Below, one piece after another: positions 50,493 through 58,706 of a stretch of 64,000 nt of DNA. The notes under the pieces were generated by a model that did no database searches, was not told the origin of the DNA, and worked only from the letters and a program-made list of their open reading frames with translations. Each line of letters begins with the position of its first letter. Positions within the stretch are counted from its first letter, which is position 1. The translations under genes and the position numbers were made by a program. The DNA is from Pseudarthrobacter sp. IC2-21 (GTDB lineage Bacteria; Actinomycetota; Actinomycetes; Actinomycetales; Micrococcaceae): positions 3,224,001 through 3,288,000 of the forward strand of contig NZ_CP139145.1 of NCBI RefSeq assembly GCF_034048115.1, given 5' to 3'.

Positions 50493-52256
50493 CTAGCCGC
50501 CGAGAACGCCCGTCACCGCTGCAGATACGGCGGCCCGGATCCGGGCATGCAGGTCCCGCAGGCCCACCCGGTCCGTCCGGACCTCCACGATGCTGCGGCC
50601 TTTGAGGGGCGCGGCAAGCGCTTCGGCCAGGCCCGCCGTCGTACTGACCGAGCAGTGCCCGACGCCGTACGCTGCGGCGAGTGCCGCAATGTCCACTGCG
50701 TGCGGGGTGCTGAAGAGGCGTTCGACGGCGTCCGGGTAGCCGCCCGCTTCGCGCACCGCGCCGTGCTCGAGGAGGTCAAAAATCGCCCCGCCGGCGTCGT
50801 TGAGCACCACGATCCGCAGGTCGGGCACCGCCTCGCCCGGGCCGAGAAGCAGGCCGCCGGCGTCGTGCAGGAAAGTCACGTCGCCGAGCAAAAGGGTGGT
50901 TCGCTGGCGGCCGCCGAGTGCGATTCCGGTGGCGGTGGAGATGGTGCCGTCGATCCCGGCGAGGCCGCGGTTGGCGTAGACCGTGGCCGCGGGTTCCGCG
51001 GCGGGCAGGCCGGCGAGATCGACGTCGCGGATGCCGTTCGAGGAGCCCAGCACCAACTGCCCGCGGGACTGGGCCCAGACCAACGCGCCCGTGGCCGGGC
51101 CGAGCGCAGCGTGTTCACCAGCCAGAACCCCGTCGAGGGCGTGCTGCGCGGCCGACCCCGCCAGCAGCCAGGTGTCCAGCCAGTCGGACGGGCCGCGTCC
51201 CGCAAAATCTGCGAGGTCGGCCAGGCTTTCCAAAGGCAGTTCGGTGCGCCGGCCGGGCTCGTACCAGGCCACCGGAACCGGCTGGTACAGGGCGGACGGC
51301 ACGTCGGCCCGGGCCAGCAGCGCAGAAACCGGCCGGGACAGCGTGGGCCGGCCGAAGAGCACCACGCGCTCGATGGGCTGCGCCGCGTCCGGTCCGAAGT
51401 GGGACAGCAGCAGCCGGTACGGGCCCACGGCGTTCGGCCCGAAACGGGCGTTGGAGGACGGCTCCGCCAGCAGCGGCAGGCCGTGGGCGCGGGCGAACGC
51501 TTCGGCCACCGGACCGGCGTCGTGCCCCGCCAGCACCACGGTACGGCGCTCCCCGAGGGAGGAGGCGGCGGGCGGCAGGTTCATGGTGAGCGGCTCGGTG
51601 GCGACGCGGAATTTGGACCGCCCGGCCGCCGTCGGAAGCTGCTCCCCCGGCCGAGGCACCAGCGGGTCGCGGAAGGACAGGTTCAGCTGGACCGGGCCGG
51701 GAGCGAGGTCGGAGAACGCGCCGGTGGCGGCGGAAATGGCTGTTTCCACGGCCCGGAGCGGGCTGCTGCCGGCAGGGACGTCAGCCGCGAACCGGACGTG
51801 CTCGCCGAACAGGTCCAGCTGGATGGTGGTCTGGTTGGCGCCGGTACCCAGCAGTTCCTCGGGCCGGTCGGCGGACAGCACCACCAGCGGGACCGCCGCG
51901 TGGTTCGCCTCCATCACGGCCGGCATGAGATTCCCGACGGCGGTCCCGGACGTCGTGAGGACGGCCGCCGGGGAGCCGGTGGACAGGGCAAGTCCGAGCG
52001 CTGTGAAGCCGGCGGACCGCTCGTCGATCCGGACCAGCAGCTCCACCTGCCCCGCCGCGGACGCTTCGGCCAGCGCATACGCCATGGGTGCCGAGCGCGA
52101 CCCCGGCGAGACCACCACGTACTCCACACCGTCGTCGACCAATGCCCCGACGGCGATCCTGGCCGCCTCGAGCGACGTCAGCGAAGGCGCGGCCTCCGGG
52201 GAATCTGCGTCGTCAACATGGGAGGCGTCCGGGGCGGGGTCATTCAGCGAAGTCAC
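50493..52256 (-). CDS. menD: SEPHCHC synthase
   Basis: 587-residue thiamine-diphosphate enzyme adding the succinyl semialdehyde unit from 2-oxoglutarate to isochorismate. N-terminal marks are YVVVSPGSRSAPMAYAL and IDERSAGFTALGLAL. The C-terminal ThDP/metal site includes LLLGDVTFLHDAGGL and VVLNDAGGAIFDLLEHG. Length is typical of actinobacterial MenD. The start is GTG 52256. The gene stands alone on its strand, between the amino-acid importer and phoX, and follows a family D repeat. Confidence 0.94.
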   Translation of the reverse strand: MTSLNDPAPDASHVDDADSPEAAPSLTSLEAARIAVGALVDDGVEYVVVSPGSRSAPMAYALAEASAAGQVELLVRIDERSAGFTALGLALSTGSPAAVLTTSGTAVGNLMPAVMEANHAAVPLVVLSADRPEELLGTGANQTTIQLDLFGEHVRFAADVPAGSSPLRAVETAISAATGAFSDLAPGPVQLNLSFRDPLVPRPGEQLPTAAGRSKFRVATEPLTMNLPPAASSLGERRTVVLAGHDAGPVAEAFARAHGLPLLAEPSSNARFGPNAVGPYRLLLSHFGPDAAQPIERVVLFGRPTLSRPVSALLARADVPSALYQPVPVAWYEPGRRTELPLESLADLADFAGRGPSDWLDTWLLAGSAAQHALDGVLAGEHAALGPATGALVWAQSRGQLVLGSSNGIRDVDLAGLPAAEPAATVYANRGLAGIDGTISTATGIALGGRQRTTLLLGDVTFLHDAGGLLLGPGEAVPDLRIVVLNDAGGAIFDLLEHGAVREAGGYPDAVERLFSTPHAVDIAALAAAYGVGHCSVSTTAGLAEALAAPLKGRSIVEVRTDRVGLRDLHARIRAAVSAAVTGVLGG

Positions 52257-52276
52257 CGAACCAGTCTGCCACCCCC

Positions 52277-52392
52277 GGACGCTCTCTCACTTAATGTCGC
52301 TTTAAACCAAACGCTCTATCACTGCCCTCCGCCGCAGCAGAGGTAAGTGATAGAGCGTTGGTCAAAAACCCGCATTAAGTGAGAGAGCGTCC
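52277..52392. repeat. Family D nested inverted repeat
   Basis: Perfect 20-bp outer arms GGACGCTCTCTCACTTAATG (52277-52296) and CATTAAGTGAGAGAGCGTCC (52373-52392). An inner pair (52307-52323 with 52346-52361; CAACGCTCTATCACT core, one-base bulge) is a diverged copy of the same motif, so the element looks self-nested. It lies between phoX end and menD start. Confidence 0.85.
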
Positions 52393-52438
52393 CACCGGGA
52401 GGGGTGCGTCCCACCGGGAGGGGTGCGTCGCGGGAGGG

Positions 52439-54508
52439 CTAGCCGCGGAACACCTGGATCACGGACGGGCGGGGCGCGCGCACCTGGCCGCGTGCCGGCG
52501 TCGCACCTTCAGCAACGTAGTCCGGGAAGAAGGAGCGCTGGGCAGCGAACGATCCATCTTCGCCCGGGTGCTGCACGGAAACGAAGACGGTCCGCTCGTC
52601 GTCGTGCACGATGGGGCCGCAGGTTTCGGCTTCACGCGGGACGGCGAGGAACTGTTCCACTTTGCCGCGCTCGGCGCCGTCGAGGGTGACCTTGAAGAGG
52701 CCGTCGGCCCTCTGGATGGCCGACGGCGCGCCGTCGGTGGAGATCCAGAGGTTGCCCACGGAGTCGAATGCGAGGTTGTCCGGGCAGGAGATGGGCGAGA
52801 CCTGGTCCACCGGGAAGCCGGAGAAGTAGGTGACGTCGCCCTGGGCCGGATCGCCACAGACCATGAGCAGGTTCCACGTGAACTTGGTGGAGGTCTGATC
52901 GCCCGTCTCGGTGATTTCCACGATGTGTCCGTCGCGGTTTTCGTTGCGAGGGTTGATCTCGGTGGCGCCTTCCTTGCCCACCTTGCCGCGGTCCGAGTTG
53001 TTGGTGCAGGCCACGTAGACCTTGCCGGTCAGGAGGCTCGGCTCCACATCCTCGCAGCGGTCCATCTTGGTGGGGCCCACCTTGTCGGCGGCGAGACGGG
53101 TGTAAACCAGGACCTGATCCACGGACATGCCGGGGACGGCGGACGCGCCATCCACAACCAGGGGCAGCCACTCGCCGGTGCCGTCGAAGCCGCCGTCGGC
53201 CGGAACCGTGCCCTTGCCGTCAATCTCGGCGGCCGGGGAGCTTCCGGTGAATTTGGCCACGTACAGGTTGCCGGCGGAGAGCAGCGTCATGTTGTGCTTG
53301 CGGTCGCCCTCCCGGTACTTGTCCTTGGACACGAACTTGTAGAGGTAGTCAAAGCGCTCGTCGTCACCGGAGTACGCCACAACATGGCCGGATTCGGCGA
53401 TGATCACGTTGGCGCCCTCGTGCTTGAAGCGGCCCAGCGCGGAGTGCTTCTTGGGTGTGGAGGTGGGATCAAACGGGTCAACTTCCACGATGTAGCCGAA
53501 GCGGTTGGCTTCATTCTCGTAGCCGGCGTTCCGGGTGTCGAAGCGGGGGTCGTCCAGCTCCCACTTGCGGGCCGTCGCCTTCGAGCTCAGGCCGTAGCGC
53601 TTGTCCTCGGCGGATACGCCCGGGGACACGAAGTAGCCGTTGAAGTTTTCCTCGCCCGAGAGGATGGTGCCCCACGGTGTGGTGCCGCCGGCACAGTTGC
53701 CCAGGGTGCCCTTGATCTTGCTGCCGCTGGGGTCCGCCACGGTCTTGACCAGCGCGGAGCCGGCCACCGGCCCGGTCAGCTCGTAGACGGTGTTGTTCAG
53801 GTAGCGGCGGTTCAGGGGCGCGCCCTTGACGTAGTTCCACGGCTTGGTGGTGTTCTTGCGCTCCAGCTCGACCACGCTGAGGCCGTGTGCGGCCTGGCCG
53901 ACAGCGCGGACGTCCGCAGCGGGCATGGTGGCCGGGAACATGATGTTCTCGTTGGTGTATTCATGGTTCGCGAACAGCAGCGCGCGCCGGCCCTTGGTGT
54001 CAGGGATTTCGATGATGGAAGAGTAGTCGTTGTTGTAACCGAACTGCTTCTCCTGCGCGGCGGCCGTCTGGTTGTTCAGATCGAACTCAGGCGTGCCGTT
54101 GAAGATGGGGTCGCCCCAGCGGATCACCGGCTGCCAGGTGAAGCCTTCGGGGACGGTGACGGCGTCGACCGCGGCATCGATGGATGCGATCGGCGTGAAC
54201 TTCAGCTTCGAGCTGCTGAAGCCTTCCTTTGCGGCCTTGGACAGGCCGGCGGCGGATGCGGGTTCGGCCGAGGTAACGGCGCTGCCGAGTACGACGGCGA
54301 GCGCACCGGCGGCGCCGAAGCCCAGGGCGGCGCGGCGGGACATGGTGGCGGACGCAATGTCGCGGAAGTAACTGTTCGAGCTGGTGTTGCAGACATCGCT
54401 GGCGCAGGCGTTGTCGCACTTCAGGGCGCAGGTGACGGCACTGCGCTTACCCTTCGTGTGGCCAAGCATGGGCAGCAGGTTGAACTTGCGGTTTGTCGTT
54501 TCAGACAA
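52439..54508 (-). CDS. phoX: PhoX-family secreted alkaline phosphatase
   Basis: 689-residue protein of the PhoX/DUF839 family, calcium/iron-dependent phosphatases releasing phosphate from organic esters outside the cell. A twin-arginine signal (SRRAALGFGAAGALAVV, about residues 57-73) follows an unusual cysteine-containing N-terminal stretch (CALKCDNACASDVC) also seen in actinobacterial homologues. The catalytic part includes PVIRWGDPIF, LLFANHEYTNE, NCAGGTTPWGTILSGEENF and ADEx-like loops. The start is TTG 54508 with GGAGG 7 nt upstream. Presumably phosphate-starvation regulated; no Pho box was identified. Confidence 0.9.
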   Translation of the reverse strand: MSETTNRKFNLLPMLGHTKGKRSAVTCALKCDNACASDVCNTSSNSYFRDIASATMSRRAALGFGAAGALAVVLGSAVTSAEPASAAGLSKAAKEGFSSSKLKFTPIASIDAAVDAVTVPEGFTWQPVIRWGDPIFNGTPEFDLNNQTAAAQEKQFGYNNDYSSIIEIPDTKGRRALLFANHEYTNENIMFPATMPAADVRAVGQAAHGLSVVELERKNTTKPWNYVKGAPLNRRYLNNTVYELTGPVAGSALVKTVADPSGSKIKGTLGNCAGGTTPWGTILSGEENFNGYFVSPGVSAEDKRYGLSSKATARKWELDDPRFDTRNAGYENEANRFGYIVEVDPFDPTSTPKKHSALGRFKHEGANVIIAESGHVVAYSGDDERFDYLYKFVSKDKYREGDRKHNMTLLSAGNLYVAKFTGSSPAAEIDGKGTVPADGGFDGTGEWLPLVVDGASAVPGMSVDQVLVYTRLAADKVGPTKMDRCEDVEPSLLTGKVYVACTNNSDRGKVGKEGATEINPRNENRDGHIVEITETGDQTSTKFTWNLLMVCGDPAQGDVTYFSGFPVDQVSPISCPDNLAFDSVGNLWISTDGAPSAIQRADGLFKVTLDGAERGKVEQFLAVPREAETCGPIVHDDERTVFVSVQHPGEDGSFAAQRSFFPDYVAEGATPARGQVRAPRPSVIQVFRG

Positions 54509-54624
54509 GGTTATGCCTCCAATAGGACGATCGGGTCCCGCTCACCCTGCCAGCCGGTTCCGACCCGCAGCCGTCAGCCAGGTGAAGTTACGGTTAACCG
54601 CTGATGACCTGCAGAAACTGCGAG

Positions 54625-54696
54625 AGCGTTGCCCAAAAACCCACGTTAAGTGAGGAAGCGTTGCCCAAAAACCCGCGTTAAGTGAGAGAGCGTTGC
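54625..54696. repeat. Family D tandem direct repeat, 32-bp period
   Basis: Two full 32-bp units (54625-54656, 54657-54688) and the first 8 bp of a third. Each contains AGCGTTGCCCAAAAACCC followed by CGTTAAGTGAG. The unit matches the right half of the element at 52277-52392. It lies between phoX start and menC end. Confidence 0.85.
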
Positions 54697-54712
54697 AGGG
54701 GGCGTCAGGGGG

Positions 54713-55771
54713 CTAGGGGGTTGCAGCGAGGGTGGCGTGGACTCGGCGGAGGCGGTCCAGCCACCAGTCGCGGCGGTCGGCGGGGGCGGCATAGCGCGAA
54801 AGCAGCCCGGAATCGGCGGCGACGTCGCGGACCCGGATGGCGCCGTCGTCGGCCACCAGCGGATCCAGGGTGATGTCAGAGGTGAACAGTGAGACTGTCC
54901 CCAGCCCGCATGCGTACGGCAACTCCGGCAGCGAGGCCGCCAGGGCCAGGCCAGCGCGGATGCCCACCGACGTGTCCAGCGCGGAACTGACGACGGCGGG
55001 CAGCCCGGCCTGTGCCACGATGTCCAGGGCGCGGCGCACTCCCCCGAGCGGTGCGACCTTCACCACCAGCAGATCGGCGGCGCCGGCGCGCGCCACGCGC
55101 AGGGGGTCGGATTCCTTCCGCACACTTTCGTCGGCGGCGATCAGCACCGGCGTCCCGGCGTCCCGCAACCGGCGCCGCACCTCCGCCAGCCCCTCGATGG
55201 AGGGCACGGGCTGCTCAGCGTATTCAAGCCCGACGTCGGCGAGCCGGGTCAGTGCCTCGACCGCGGCGGGCACGTCCCAGCCGCCGTTGGCGTCGACGCG
55301 GATGGCGGCGTCGGGAAGGGCGGCGCGGACGGCGGCAACCCGGGCGGCGTCGTCGTCGAACGCCTGCCCGCGTTCGGCCACTTTGATCTTGACGGCATCA
55401 ACCCGGCCGAAACGGGCCAGAACTTCGGGCACCCGGTCCGCGGAGACGGCGGGAACGGTGGCGTTGACTGGAATGACCCGCCGGACCGGCGCGGGGAATC
55501 CCTGCCAGCCGGCTTCGATGGCGGCAGCCAGCCAGCGGGAGGCCTCGGCGTCGTCATATTCGGGGAACGGGCAGAACTCAGCCCAGCCAACGGGTCCCTG
55601 CAGCAGAAGGGTCTCGCGCAGCGTGATGCCGCGGAACTTCACCCGCATCGGCAGGCTCACCACGTGCGCGGAGGCGAGCAGCTCCTCGACGGCCGGCAGC
55701 GGAAACTGCAGTGACCATGACACAGACGATGGAAGTGAGGGCGGCTGTGCGCGCGGGACCGAGGAAGGCAT
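54713..55771 (-). CDS. menC: o-Succinylbenzoate synthase
   Basis: 352-residue enolase-superfamily enzyme dehydrating SHCHC in menaquinone synthesis. Catalytic residues are visible: KIK lysines in VDAVKIKVAERG, metal ligands in RVDANGGWD, EQPVPS and AADESVR, and the second lysine in VVKVAPLGG. The actinobacterial form is about this length. ATG 55771 follows TACAGT by six bases and has no Shine-Dalgarno, so it is probably leaderless. It shares the region with menD and menF but not an operon. Confidence 0.92.
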   Translation of the reverse strand: MPSSVPRAQPPSLPSSVSWSLQFPLPAVEELLASAHVVSLPMRVKFRGITLRETLLLQGPVGWAEFCPFPEYDDAEASRWLAAAIEAGWQGFPAPVRRVIPVNATVPAVSADRVPEVLARFGRVDAVKIKVAERGQAFDDDAARVAAVRAALPDAAIRVDANGGWDVPAAVEALTRLADVGLEYAEQPVPSIEGLAEVRRRLRDAGTPVLIAADESVRKESDPLRVARAGAADLLVVKVAPLGGVRRALDIVAQAGLPAVVSSALDTSVGIRAGLALAASLPELPYACGLGTVSLFTSDITLDPLVADDGAIRVRDVAADSGLLSRYAAPADRRDWWLDRLRRVHATLAATP

Positions 55772-55783
55772 GCGTTTACTGTA
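55772..55783 (-). promoter_or_regulatory. -10 element of a probable leaderless menC transcript
   Basis: TACAGT at 55783-55778, six nucleotides before the ATG. This is the same hexamer and spacing as at sir. No convincing -35 at 17 bp is seen. Confidence 0.55.
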
Positions 55784-55855
55784 CAAGCGCCCCCTGACAA
55801 GTCCCGAGCGCAGGAGCCGGGATCCGGAAGCCAGGAGCCGGAAGCCGGCAGCGGC

Positions 55856-56269
55856 CTACTTCCTGCCCGGGGCCGAATCGAGGTACCGCTGCAGCAGATC
55901 CGAGGTCTGCCGGCCGCACTTCATGATCGTTTTGAGGTGGGCCGCTGCCAGCCGGGGCAGCACGTCCTCCGGTGCACCCTGGCGGCCCTCGGTTCGAACC
56001 AGCCGCTCCAGCCCCAAGGCAAATTGCGCAAGGCGTTCGGCGCCCACCATCTGGCTCGAGGTCTTCAGGCTCAGCACTGCATCGAGGCTGCCGGGGAGGT
56101 CGCCGGTGGTCAGGGCCAGGCGCAGTTTTTCGGTCCGCTGCGGCAACTGCGCGATGAAATTCCGAACGAAGACCTTCCAGACGCCTTCGTCGTCATCGAG
56201 TTCGTCACGGAGCCTGTCCAACGCGGCCGGGTCCAGGAGCGGCAGGGCGTTGGCGTCGTCCTGGGTCAT
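55856..56269 (-). CDS. HPt-fold protein lacking the phospho-accepting histidine
   Basis: 137-residue four-helix protein resembling histidine phosphotransfer domains: VRNFIAQLPQRTEKLRLALTTGD, then LSLKTSSQMVGAERLAQFALGLE. In HPt domains the corresponding block reads H-S-L-K-G-S-S, with His as the phosphoryl acceptor. Here that place is Leu66 and the Gly is Thr. The fold is probably kept but phosphotransfer lost, making it a candidate regulator or decoy. It overlaps a 45-codon ORF upstream by 4 bp (ATGA). A 20-bp dyad shared with the polysaccharide operon lies upstream of both. Confidence 0.75.
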   Translation of the reverse strand: MTQDDANALPLLDPAALDRLRDELDDDEGVWKVFVRNFIAQLPQRTEKLRLALTTGDLPGSLDAVLSLKTSSQMVGAERLAQFALGLERLVRTEGRQGAPEDVLPRLAAAHLKTIMKCGRQTSDLLQRYLDSAPGRK

Positions 56270-56403
56270 GTCCTGAAATGGGTGGGGGGCGCCCCACCCG
56301 GCAGATCTTCAAGGAGGGATTCCGCGAGCGCGCGGACCACGGACACGGCACGGCGGGCCGCAGCCTGGATCCGCGGCCGGCGCACGGGTAGCTCGAAACT
56401 CAT
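56266..56403 (-). CDS. Small basic protein coupled to the HPt gene
   Basis: 45-residue ORF starting at ATG 56403 with a TGGGGGT box about 7 nt upstream, ending in an ATGA overlap with the HPt-like gene. The sequence has a basic amphipathic helix (RIQAAARRAVSVVRALAESLLEDL) and no other feature. The exact coupling and the upstream dyad support expression, but it is short and could be only a leader that aids translation of the next gene. Confidence 0.45.
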   Translation of the reverse strand: MSFELPVRRPRIQAAARRAVSVVRALAESLLEDLPGGAPPTHFRT

Positions 56404-56481
56404 GACGTGACCCCCATCAAACGCAGTGCCTGACATCCCGGAGGATCCTCCACAAACGCTAGGCGGCGGAGGGGAAGGCCG

Positions 56482-56501
56482 CACGAGTAGTCAGTACTCG
56501 A
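56482..56501. promoter_or_regulatory. Dyad CGAGTA-N5-TACTCG, shared with 10570-10589
   Basis: CACGAGTAGTCAGTACTCGA, identical to the copy at 10570 except for one base in the centre. It lies 79 bp before the small ORF/HPt gene pair, in the place of a promoter or operator. Confidence 0.6.
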
Positions 56502-56561
56502 GTTCTCAGCAGGGCAACACTAGGGGTGCTGACCACCACGCGGACAGGCAGGGAGGTGCGC

Positions 56562-57578
56562 CTAGATCCACTTGTTGTGTTTGAAGGTGAGGTAGAGGAC
56601 AACGCCCATGGCAAGCATCAGGCCCAGGGCATAGGGGTAGCCGAAGGGCCAGTCGAGCTCGGGCATGACACGGAAATTCATACCGTAGATGGATGCCACC
56701 AGCGTGGGCGCGAACAGGATGGCCGCCCACGACGAAATGCGTTTGACCTCCTCGTTCTGCCGGTAACTGGACTCGGTGAGGTTCTTCATCTCGTCGTTCT
56801 GCCGCTGGGCCACCAGGGCGGCGTTCACGGCGAGCGCGTTCTGCAGCAGGGCGCGGAAGGCGGCCACGCGTTCGTTGAGGCGGATGATGTGGTCCAGCAC
56901 GTCGCGGTAGTGGTCCTGGAGTTCCGGTTCCTTGTCCCGTCCCGGGGTGCCCGCCATAAGGGCCTGCAGGATGCCGGCGAGCGGGCTGGTGGCGCGCTGG
57001 AAGGTGATGACCTGCCGGGAGAGCTCGTAGATGCGGCGTGAGACGTCCGGGTCGGCGCCGAAGAGGTCGTCCTCGATCTCGTCGATGTCGTTTTCCAGCC
57101 CGGCCGCCACCGGTTCGTACTCGTCCACCACCTGGTCCAGGATGCCGTAAAGCACAGCGTCCGGGCCGAGGGCGAGGAAGTCGGGCATGCCTTCCATCCG
57201 GCGCCTGACCCTGGCGAGGTCCGGGGACTCTGCGTGACGGACGGTGACCACGTAGTCGGAGCCCACAAAGACGTGGATCTCACCGAAGTCCACCTTTTCG
57301 ACGTCGTCCAGGTAGCGTGCGGGCCGGAGCACCAGGAAGAGGTCTTCACCGTAGTGTTCGAGTTTGGCGCGCTGGTGGCCGGCGAGCGCGTCTTCAACGG
57401 CGAGGTGGCTGAGGTCGAATTCCTCGGCCACGGAGCGGAGTTCGTCAGCATCCGGCCGGTAGAGCCCGATCCAGGCCATCCCCTCGCGCTGCCGGAGCAG
57501 GAAGTAGGTCTCGTCGAGGTCCTCGGGGTCTGCGGTGCGTACGCCGTTCACGTACACCGCGTTGTCGATGATGGTCAC
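56562..57578 (-). CDS. corA: CorA-family Mg2+/Co2+ transporter
   Basis: 338-residue divalent-cation channel. It has a large cytoplasmic N-terminal domain (1-275) with long helices, ending in two membrane helices. The pore signature GMN is in SIYGMNF, and the conserved acidic C-terminal loop is short (RVMPELDWPFGYPYAL). The tail KHNKWI is typical. GTG 57578 is preceded by a perfect AAAGGAGG at 7 nt, so the much longer in-frame extension upstream is rejected. Confidence 0.93.
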   Translation of the reverse strand: MTIIDNAVYVNGVRTADPEDLDETYFLLRQREGMAWIGLYRPDADELRSVAEEFDLSHLAVEDALAGHQRAKLEHYGEDLFLVLRPARYLDDVEKVDFGEIHVFVGSDYVVTVRHAESPDLARVRRRMEGMPDFLALGPDAVLYGILDQVVDEYEPVAAGLENDIDEIEDDLFGADPDVSRRIYELSRQVITFQRATSPLAGILQALMAGTPGRDKEPELQDHYRDVLDHIIRLNERVAAFRALLQNALAVNAALVAQRQNDEMKNLTESSYRQNEEVKRISSWAAILFAPTLVASIYGMNFRVMPELDWPFGYPYALGLMLAMGVVLYLTFKHNKWI

Positions 57579-57656
57579 GGCCGCGCCTCCTTTGGACACT
57601 CTCCTGTGGGTGACGTTAGACCTTCCGGGCGTCGAACCCAAGAGGCCTTCCAACAC

Positions 57657-57683
57657 ATATCTATATGGATATACAATTGCCGC
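57657..57683 (+). promoter_or_regulatory. ArsR autoregulatory dyad and leaderless promoter
   Basis: ATATC-N6-GATAT dyad (57657-57672) touches -10 TACAAT (57672-57677), which is six bases before the ATG of arsR. A repressor bound here would block its own promoter, as is usual for ArsR proteins. Confidence 0.6.
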
Positions 57684-58058
57684 ATGGCACGGGCAGCAAC
57701 AACGGCGGACACCTTCAACGCGGTGGCCGAGCCGCGCCGCCGGGAAATCCTGGACGCTCTCGTCCACGGTGAGCGTCCGGTGGGCGAGTTGGTGGACCTT
57801 CTGGGGCTGGCCCAGCCGCATGTGTCACGGCACCTGCGCGTCCTGCGGGAAGTGGGCGCGGTGGAGGTGCGCCACGACGGCCGGCAGCGCGTTTACCGGC
57901 TGAATCCGCTGGCCCTGAAACCCATCCACGACTGGGCCGCCAGCTACCGGCACCTCTGGGACGAGCGCTTCGGTCTACTCGAGGACGTGCTGGCGGACCT
58001 CAAAGACGAAGACCTCAAAGACGAAGGTCCCGACGACGAAAATCCCCGAGAGCACTGA
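57684..58058 (+). CDS. ArsR-family transcriptional regulator
   Basis: 124-residue winged-helix protein: AEPRRREILDALVHGERPVGELVDLLGLAQPHVSRHLRVLREVGAVEVRHDGRQRVYRL. It lacks the metal-binding Cys motif, and belongs to the subgroup that is paired with AHSA1/SRPBCC proteins rather than metal resistance. The acidic tail (KDEDLKDEG) is degenerate. Its TGA stop falls inside a 15-bp tandem repeat. The AHSA1 gene follows by 44 bp and is probably co-transcribed. Confidence 0.9.
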   Translation: MARAATTADTFNAVAEPRRREILDALVHGERPVGELVDLLGLAQPHVSRHLRVLREVGAVEVRHDGRQRVYRLNPLALKPIHDWAASYRHLWDERFGLLEDVLADLKDEDLKDEGPDDENPREH

Positions 58059-58092
58059 GAACGAGAGCACTAGGAACGAGAGCACTGAGAAG
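58048..58092 (+). repeat. 15-bp tandem repeat, three units, spanning stop codon and RBS
   Basis: Units start at 58048, 58063 and 58078, based on GAGAGCACTGAGAAC. The TGA of arsR lies in the first unit; the last unit merges with GAGAAGGAG, the ribosome binding site of the AHSA1 gene. Expansion of the array therefore changes only the intercistronic distance. Confidence 0.9.
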
Positions 58093-58102
58093 GAGTACGG
58101 CA

Positions 58103-58609
58103 ATGGCACAGGCCAGCAGCACCATGGACGTGACGTTCCCCAGCGACACGGAAATCCTGATCACCCGCACAGTCAGCGCGCCCCGGCACCTCGTCTACCG
58201 GGCCTGGACCACCCCTGGCCTGGTCCGGCGATGGTGGCCGGGCCGGCGCGGCGAGATGACCGTGGCGGACATGGACTTCCGCGTGGGCGGGGCCTGGCGG
58301 TACGTGATGGTGGCGCACGGCGGGTTCGAGGTGGCCTTTCACGGCATCTACCGTGAGATCGTCCCGAACGAACGGATCGTCCACACCGAGGTAATGGAAC
58401 TGCCGGGCACGGCGCCGGACAGCGAGGACGGCGCCGTCCTGAATACGGTCACCTTTGAAGCGGCCGACGGCGGCGCCACCGTCGTGCGGATCCGCACCGA
58501 TGCGGGCAGCAGGGAAGTCCGGGACATGATTGCCCAGTCCGGCATGGACGGCGGGGTGCGCGAGCAGTTCGAGATCATTGAGGAGCTGGCGGCGCAGGCC
58601 CCCGCCTGA
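58103..58609 (+). CDS. AHSA1/SRPBCC domain protein
   Basis: 168-residue START-fold protein of the activator-of-Hsp90-like group: ITRTVSAPRHLVYRAWTTPGLVRRWWPGRRGEMTVADMDFRVGG, then FHGIYREIVPNERIVHTE and a C-terminal EQFEIIEEL helix. This ArsR-AHSA1 pairing is common in actinobacteria, with the small protein binding an unknown hydrophobic ligand. The ribosome binding site GAGAAGGAG lies at the end of a 15-bp tandem repeat. A family A repeat follows the stop. Confidence 0.9.
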   Translation: MAQASSTMDVTFPSDTEILITRTVSAPRHLVYRAWTTPGLVRRWWPGRRGEMTVADMDFRVGGAWRYVMVAHGGFEVAFHGIYREIVPNERIVHTEVMELPGTAPDSEDGAVLNTVTFEAADGGATVVRIRTDAGSREVRDMIAQSGMDGGVREQFEIIEELAAQAPA

Positions 58610-58634
58610 CACGTCAGCGTCACCCCCACAAACC

Positions 58635-58695
58635 AACGCGGGGTCACTTTCCGCCCGATAAACGTCGATTATTGAGCGGGGAGTGACCCCGCGTT
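58635..58695. repeat. Family A intergenic inverted repeat, copy 3
   Basis: Arms 58635-58661 and 58669-58695 pair at most positions around a 7-bp loop. Outer 14 bp AACGCGGGGTCACT is perfect and CGCCCGAT follows in the left arm. It lies between the AHSA1 gene and the decayed cyclase-like gene, which point toward each other. Confidence 0.85.
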
Positions 58696-58706
58696 CCGTG
58701 TGGAAT

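Noticed and set aside
50547..52346. 599-codon plus-strand frame opposite menD
   Set aside because: Antisense shadow; Arg/Gly-rich without domain signatures, and it runs into the family D repeat.
52379..54604. 741-codon plus-strand frame opposite phoX
   Set aside because: Antisense shadow; phoX has a Tat signal, a strong ribosome binding site and coherent family motifs on the minus strand.
54625..54696. CRISPR-like repeat
   Set aside because: The 32-bp units are directly adjacent with no spacers, and no cas genes are present; it is a tandem repeat of family D.
55981..56010. tRNA T-arm-like GGTTCGAACC
   Set aside because: It lies within the HPt coding frame and no acceptor or anticodon arms can be formed around it.
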